Assembly (NCBI GenBank): GCA_903825265.1
Contig: CAIJZW010000053.1
Coordinates: 1 to 7,651 of the forward strand
Direction of reading: 5' to 3'
Source of the DNA: an uncultured bacterium
GTDB taxonomy: Bacteria; Patescibacteriota; Minisyncoccia; Phycocordibacterales; UBA9973
DNA length: 7,651 nucleotides
In this document: positions 5,731 through 7,651 of the stretch, piece after piece
Layout: each line of letters begins with the position of its first letter
Numbering within the stretch: position 1 is the first letter of the stretch
Translations under genes and position numbers: made by a program
Notes under the pieces: model-generated
Told to the model about the DNA's origin: nothing
Seen by the model: the letters and a program-made list of their open reading frames with translations, nothing else
Databases searched by the model: none

Positions 5731-6321
5731 TTATTTTATAGTTTTTGGTTTGGATATAATATCATCAATGATACCGTATTTTTTAGCTTCATCTGCAGTC
5801 ATCCAGTAATCACGATCAGAATCTTTCTCTACTTGTTCCATTTTTTTACCAGTATTTCCTGCGAGAATTTTATTTAAAGTATCTTTTGATCTTAGTATAT
5901 GTTTTGCACTAATTGCTATATCACTTGCTTGTCCTTCTGTGCCACCCATAACTTGGTGAATCATAACTTCAGAATTAGGTAGTGAAAATCTTTTACCTTT
6001 TTTCCCTGATGAAAGTATGAGTGAACCCATTGAAGCAGCGATTCCAACACAGATAGTGGAGACATCACTCTTAATAAAATTCATAGTATCTATGATAGCA
6101 AGTCCAGCTGTGACTGATCCTCCGGGAGAATTAATGTAAAGGGAAATATCTTTCTTTGAGTCTGTATGATCTAAGTAAAGAAGTTGAGCAATGATTAAGT
6201 TGGCGACATGGTCATCTATCGGACCGCCAAGGAAAATAATACGTTCATTTAAAAGACGAGAGTATATATCATAAGCTCTTTCTCCAAATTGTGATTTTTC
6301 TATAACTGTTGGTATTAACAT
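5731..6321 (-). CDS. clpP: ATP-dependent Clp protease proteolytic subunit ClpP
   Basis: Serine peptidase that assembles into a double-heptamer chamber and degrades proteins fed by Clp ATPases in the cytoplasm. The length of 196 residues is typical. It begins [10 protein letters not shown], matching the usual mature ClpP N terminus. The catalytic triad is complete and at family-standard positions: Ser97 in GIAASMGS, His122 in VMIHQVMGG and Asp171 in SDRDYWM. The oxyanion and handle regions ([12 protein letters not shown], then [11 protein letters not shown]) are conserved. No ClpX or ClpA gene is visible in the window. The -10 box lies only 6 nt before ATG, so the mRNA should be leaderless. 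The gene sits downstream of tig on the same strand but is separated by an inverted-repeat element and its own promoter; in many bacteria tig and clpP are neighbours. Identification is secure. Confidence 0.98.
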   Translation of the reverse strand: MLIPTVIEKSQFGERAYDIYSRLLNERIIFLGGPIDDHVANLIIAQLLYLDHTDSKKDISLYINSPGGSVTAGLAIIDTMNFIKSDVSTICVGIAASMGSLILSSGKKGKRFSLPNSEVMIHQVMGGTEGQASDIAISAKHILRSKDTLNKILAGNTGKKMEQVEKDSDRDYWMTADEAKKYGIIDDIISKPKTIK

Positions 6322-6327
6322 ACATTT

Positions 6328-6355
6328 ATTATATCATTAATGATAATTTTTTGAA
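6328..6355 (-). promoter_or_regulatory. clpP promoter with embedded palindrome
   Basis: On the minus strand TATAAT (6328-6333) is a perfect -10, with TTCAAA (6350-6355) a weak -35 at 16 bp. The ATG at 6321 is 6 nt beyond the -10, implying a leaderless message. A perfect 14-bp palindrome TATCATTAATGATA (6332-6345) fills most of the spacer and touches the -10; it is a candidate operator for stress control of clpP. Confidence 0.65.
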
Positions 6356-6365
6356 TAGTTATTTA

Positions 6366-6491
6366 TAAAACACTCCATAAAAAATATTCTCGGACTCACC
6401 ACACAATAAAATTCTGCTGAATTTTTTGCTAGTACTCGGCCCGTCGGCCTCCGTAAGGGTTCGCTCGAGAATATTTTTATTTCGTGTTTTA
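6366..6491. repeat. 126-bp inverted-repeat element between clpP and tig
   Basis: The arms 6366-6392 and 6466-6491 are inverted copies: an exact 13-bp core (6380-6392 / 6466-6478, AAAAATATTCTCG) plus an outer TAAAACAC / GTGTTTTA match separated by a short mismatch. The interior carries hairpin AAAATTC/GAATTTT (6408-6414/6419-6425) and a GC-rich GGCC/GGCC hairpin (6438-6449), then CCTCCGTAAGGGTTCGCTCG. No ORF is present. On the minus strand it starts 3 nt after the tig stop, and its far arm ends in a U run, so it could end tig transcription. The architecture also fits a MITE or REP-like mobile palindrome. Confidence 0.6.
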
Positions 6492-6494
6492 TTT

Positions 6495-7568
6495 TTATTG
6501 TTTCTCAAGAAATGCGAAAACTTTTTCATTTTCTAACATTTGTTCTACATATGCACGAGCGCGTGAAGCATCTGCGTCTTTATACATTTCTGTAATTTTT
6601 ACAACATCAGCTTCTATTTCTTCTTCAGTTGCTTTCAAACTTTCTTTTTCTGATATTGTATGGATTATCATTTGTAGTTTCGCACGTTTTTCTGCATCAA
6701 CTCTCCATTCTCCTCTTAAATCTATTTCTGTTTTATTTATTTGTTTTAAATAATCTTCAAACTTGAATCCAGCATTTGTGATATCTGCCTCTAAACGGTA
6801 TATCATTTTATCTGTTTCACTTTCTATTAATATTTCAGGAATTTCTCCTTCTGTTTGTTTCACAAGTTCTTCTACTATTACTAGACGAACTTTGTCTTTC
6901 TTTTCTGTTTCTTTTTCTATCTTAATATTTTCACGAATTTTATTTTTGAAAGCTTCTACATTTTCAAAATTTCCAAAACTTTTTACAAATTCATCATTAA
7001 ATTCTGGATATTCACTTTCAAGAATTTCTGCATGAGCTTTTGCATGTTCTTCTTCGTTTTCACCTTCTGTATGTTCATGGTGAGGACGAGTTTGCTCTGC
7101 TCTCATTTTACGAAGATCTTTTACTACTTTCTCTATATCAGCTTCTTCTACAGTAACTTCCTTTTTATTCTCTTCTTTTGAGTTTTCTATGTTAGCTATT
7201 TTCTTATAATCTGGAAGTTTCATTTCTGGCATGATAGCTGTAGTAATTTTGAATTCTAAATCGGAACCTTTTGCTATTTTTGTAATAGCAATTTGAGGAC
7301 GGCCAATAGCATCTATTTTATTCTCTTCTAATATTTTTATGTAGTTATCTTGTAATGCAACTTCTGCCATTTCTTCTAAGAGAATCATTTCTTGAGTATT
7401 TTCTTTGATTATACTTGCAGGTGCTTTTCCTTTGCGAAAACCTGGAAGTTCCATTCTTTCACCAATTCTTTCTATTGCTTTTTCTTCGTATTTTGCGAAT
7501 TCTAAAGCTTCTAATGAACCTGTTATTTCTATCTCACTTTTTTCTAATTTTTTGATTGTTATTTGCAT
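6495..7568 (-). CDS. tig: Trigger factor, ribosome-associated chaperone lacking the PPIase domain
   Basis: The protein binds at the ribosome exit tunnel and shields nascent chains. The ribosome-binding signature GFRKGKAP is at residues 43-50 inside a typical N-terminal domain (1 to about 112, ending PEMKLPDY). The C-terminal substrate-cradle domain runs from about 187 (EYPEFNDEFVKSFGN) to 357 and is mostly helical and Lys/Glu-rich. Between them the FKBP-type PPIase domain of about 90-100 residues found in E. coli-type proteins is absent; a charged linker with RPHHEHTEGE (161-170) takes its place. This explains the length of 357 against about 430 for the usual form. There is no Shine-Dalgarno; the promoter puts the start of transcription almost at the ATG. 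Identification is secure. Confidence 0.96.
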   Translation of the reverse strand: MQITIKKLEKSEIEITGSLEALEFAKYEEKAIERIGERMELPGFRKGKAPASIIKENTQEMILLEEMAEVALQDNYIKILEENKIDAIGRPQIAITKIAKGSDLEFKITTAIMPEMKLPDYKKIANIENSKEENKKEVTVEEADIEKVVKDLRKMRAEQTRPHHEHTEGENEEEHAKAHAEILESEYPEFNDEFVKSFGNFENVEAFKNKIRENIKIEKETEKKDKVRLVIVEELVKQTEGEIPEILIESETDKMIYRLEADITNAGFKFEDYLKQINKTEIDLRGEWRVDAEKRAKLQMIIHTISEKESLKATEEEIEADVVKITEMYKDADASRARAYVEQMLENEKVFAFLEKQ

Positions 7569-7577
7569 AGTTTTCTT

Positions 7578-7606
7578 ATCTTATACTAAAATTTAATAAT
7601 TTTCAA
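7578..7606 (-). promoter_or_regulatory. tig promoter, nearly leaderless
   Basis: On the minus strand TTGAAA (7601-7606), 17-bp spacer, TAAGAT (7578-7583). An overlapping TATAAG (7580-7585) gives a 15-bp spacer instead. The ATG at 7568 lies 9 nt after the -10, leaving a leader of only a few bases. Confidence 0.55.
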
Positions 7607-7639
7607 ACTCTTTGAACTTGGTGTTATAAATACAACAAT

Positions 7640-7651
7640 AAAGCCCCGCAG
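7640..7651. terminator. Half of a probable terminator hairpin at the window edge
   Basis: AAAGCCCCGCAG closely resembles the left arm of the clpP terminator (AACAGCCCCGCAAC). It is probably one arm of an intrinsic terminator for a gene beyond the window, with the second arm cut off. Confidence 0.4.

Noticed and set aside
5541..6491. Integron attC sites
   Set aside because: The two folded elements are the right size, but I could not find the paired GTTRRRY / RYYYAAC boxes, and no integrase is present.
6484..7596. Plus-strand ORFs opposite tig
   Set aside because: All are Ser/Phe/Ile-rich antisense shadows of the Lys/Glu-rich trigger factor frame.
1..7651. Recoding of TGA (genetic code 4 or 25)
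   Set aside because: No gene stops at TGA, but none needs an in-frame TGA either, and the recognised proteins have normal lengths and TGG tryptophans. There is no evidence for recoding.

Overview
The window looks like a piece of an AT-rich bacterial chromosome, most plausibly from the Candidate Phyla Radiation (Patescibacteria, Parcubacteria-like). This placement is inferred. It rests on the low GC content, a TrmB-type regulator of the kind common in those genomes, a shortened trigger factor with no PPIase domain, several core promoters that imply leaderless mRNAs, and large lineage-restricted proteins. Every gene whose end is visible stops at TAA or TAG, and none uses TGA. No tRNA, rRNA, CRISPR array, transposase or phage gene was seen.

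Layout. (1) 3-2024 (+): 3' part of a long protein with a C-terminal GNAT acetyltransferase domain; the frame is open at the window edge. (2) 2025-2780 (-): TrmB-like winged-helix regulator, abutting the first gene tail to tail with no gap. (3) 2781-2943: divergent control region with two near-consensus sigma70 promoters and several palindromes. (4) About 2944-3640 (+): a 700-nt region without a credible ORF, behind a perfect extended -10 promoter, that folds into many nested helices. It is best read as a large ornate non-coding RNA of unknown family. (5) 3655-4971 (+): a 438-residue protein that I do not recognise, directly downstream of the RNA on the same strand. (6) 4972-5240: hairpin-rich spacer. 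(7) 5241-5510 (+): small acidic 89-residue protein with a strong Shine-Dalgarno site and its own terminator. (8) 5541-5675: inverted-repeat element. (9) 5682-6355 (-): clpP with terminator and leaderless promoter. (10) 6366-6491: a second inverted-repeat element. (11) 6495-7606 (-): tig with a near-leaderless promoter. (12) The last bases appear to be one arm of another terminator.

The right half is ordinary proteostasis: trigger factor and the ClpP peptidase, separately promoted but adjacent on the same strand. The left half is accessory in character. The most interesting unit is 2780-5090: a regulator gene divergent from a strongly promoted structured RNA, followed by an unknown protein gene with no ribosome binding site of its own. 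The RNA and the protein may form one system (inference). A loop of the RNA is also complementary to a tandem heptamer just beyond the protein gene.
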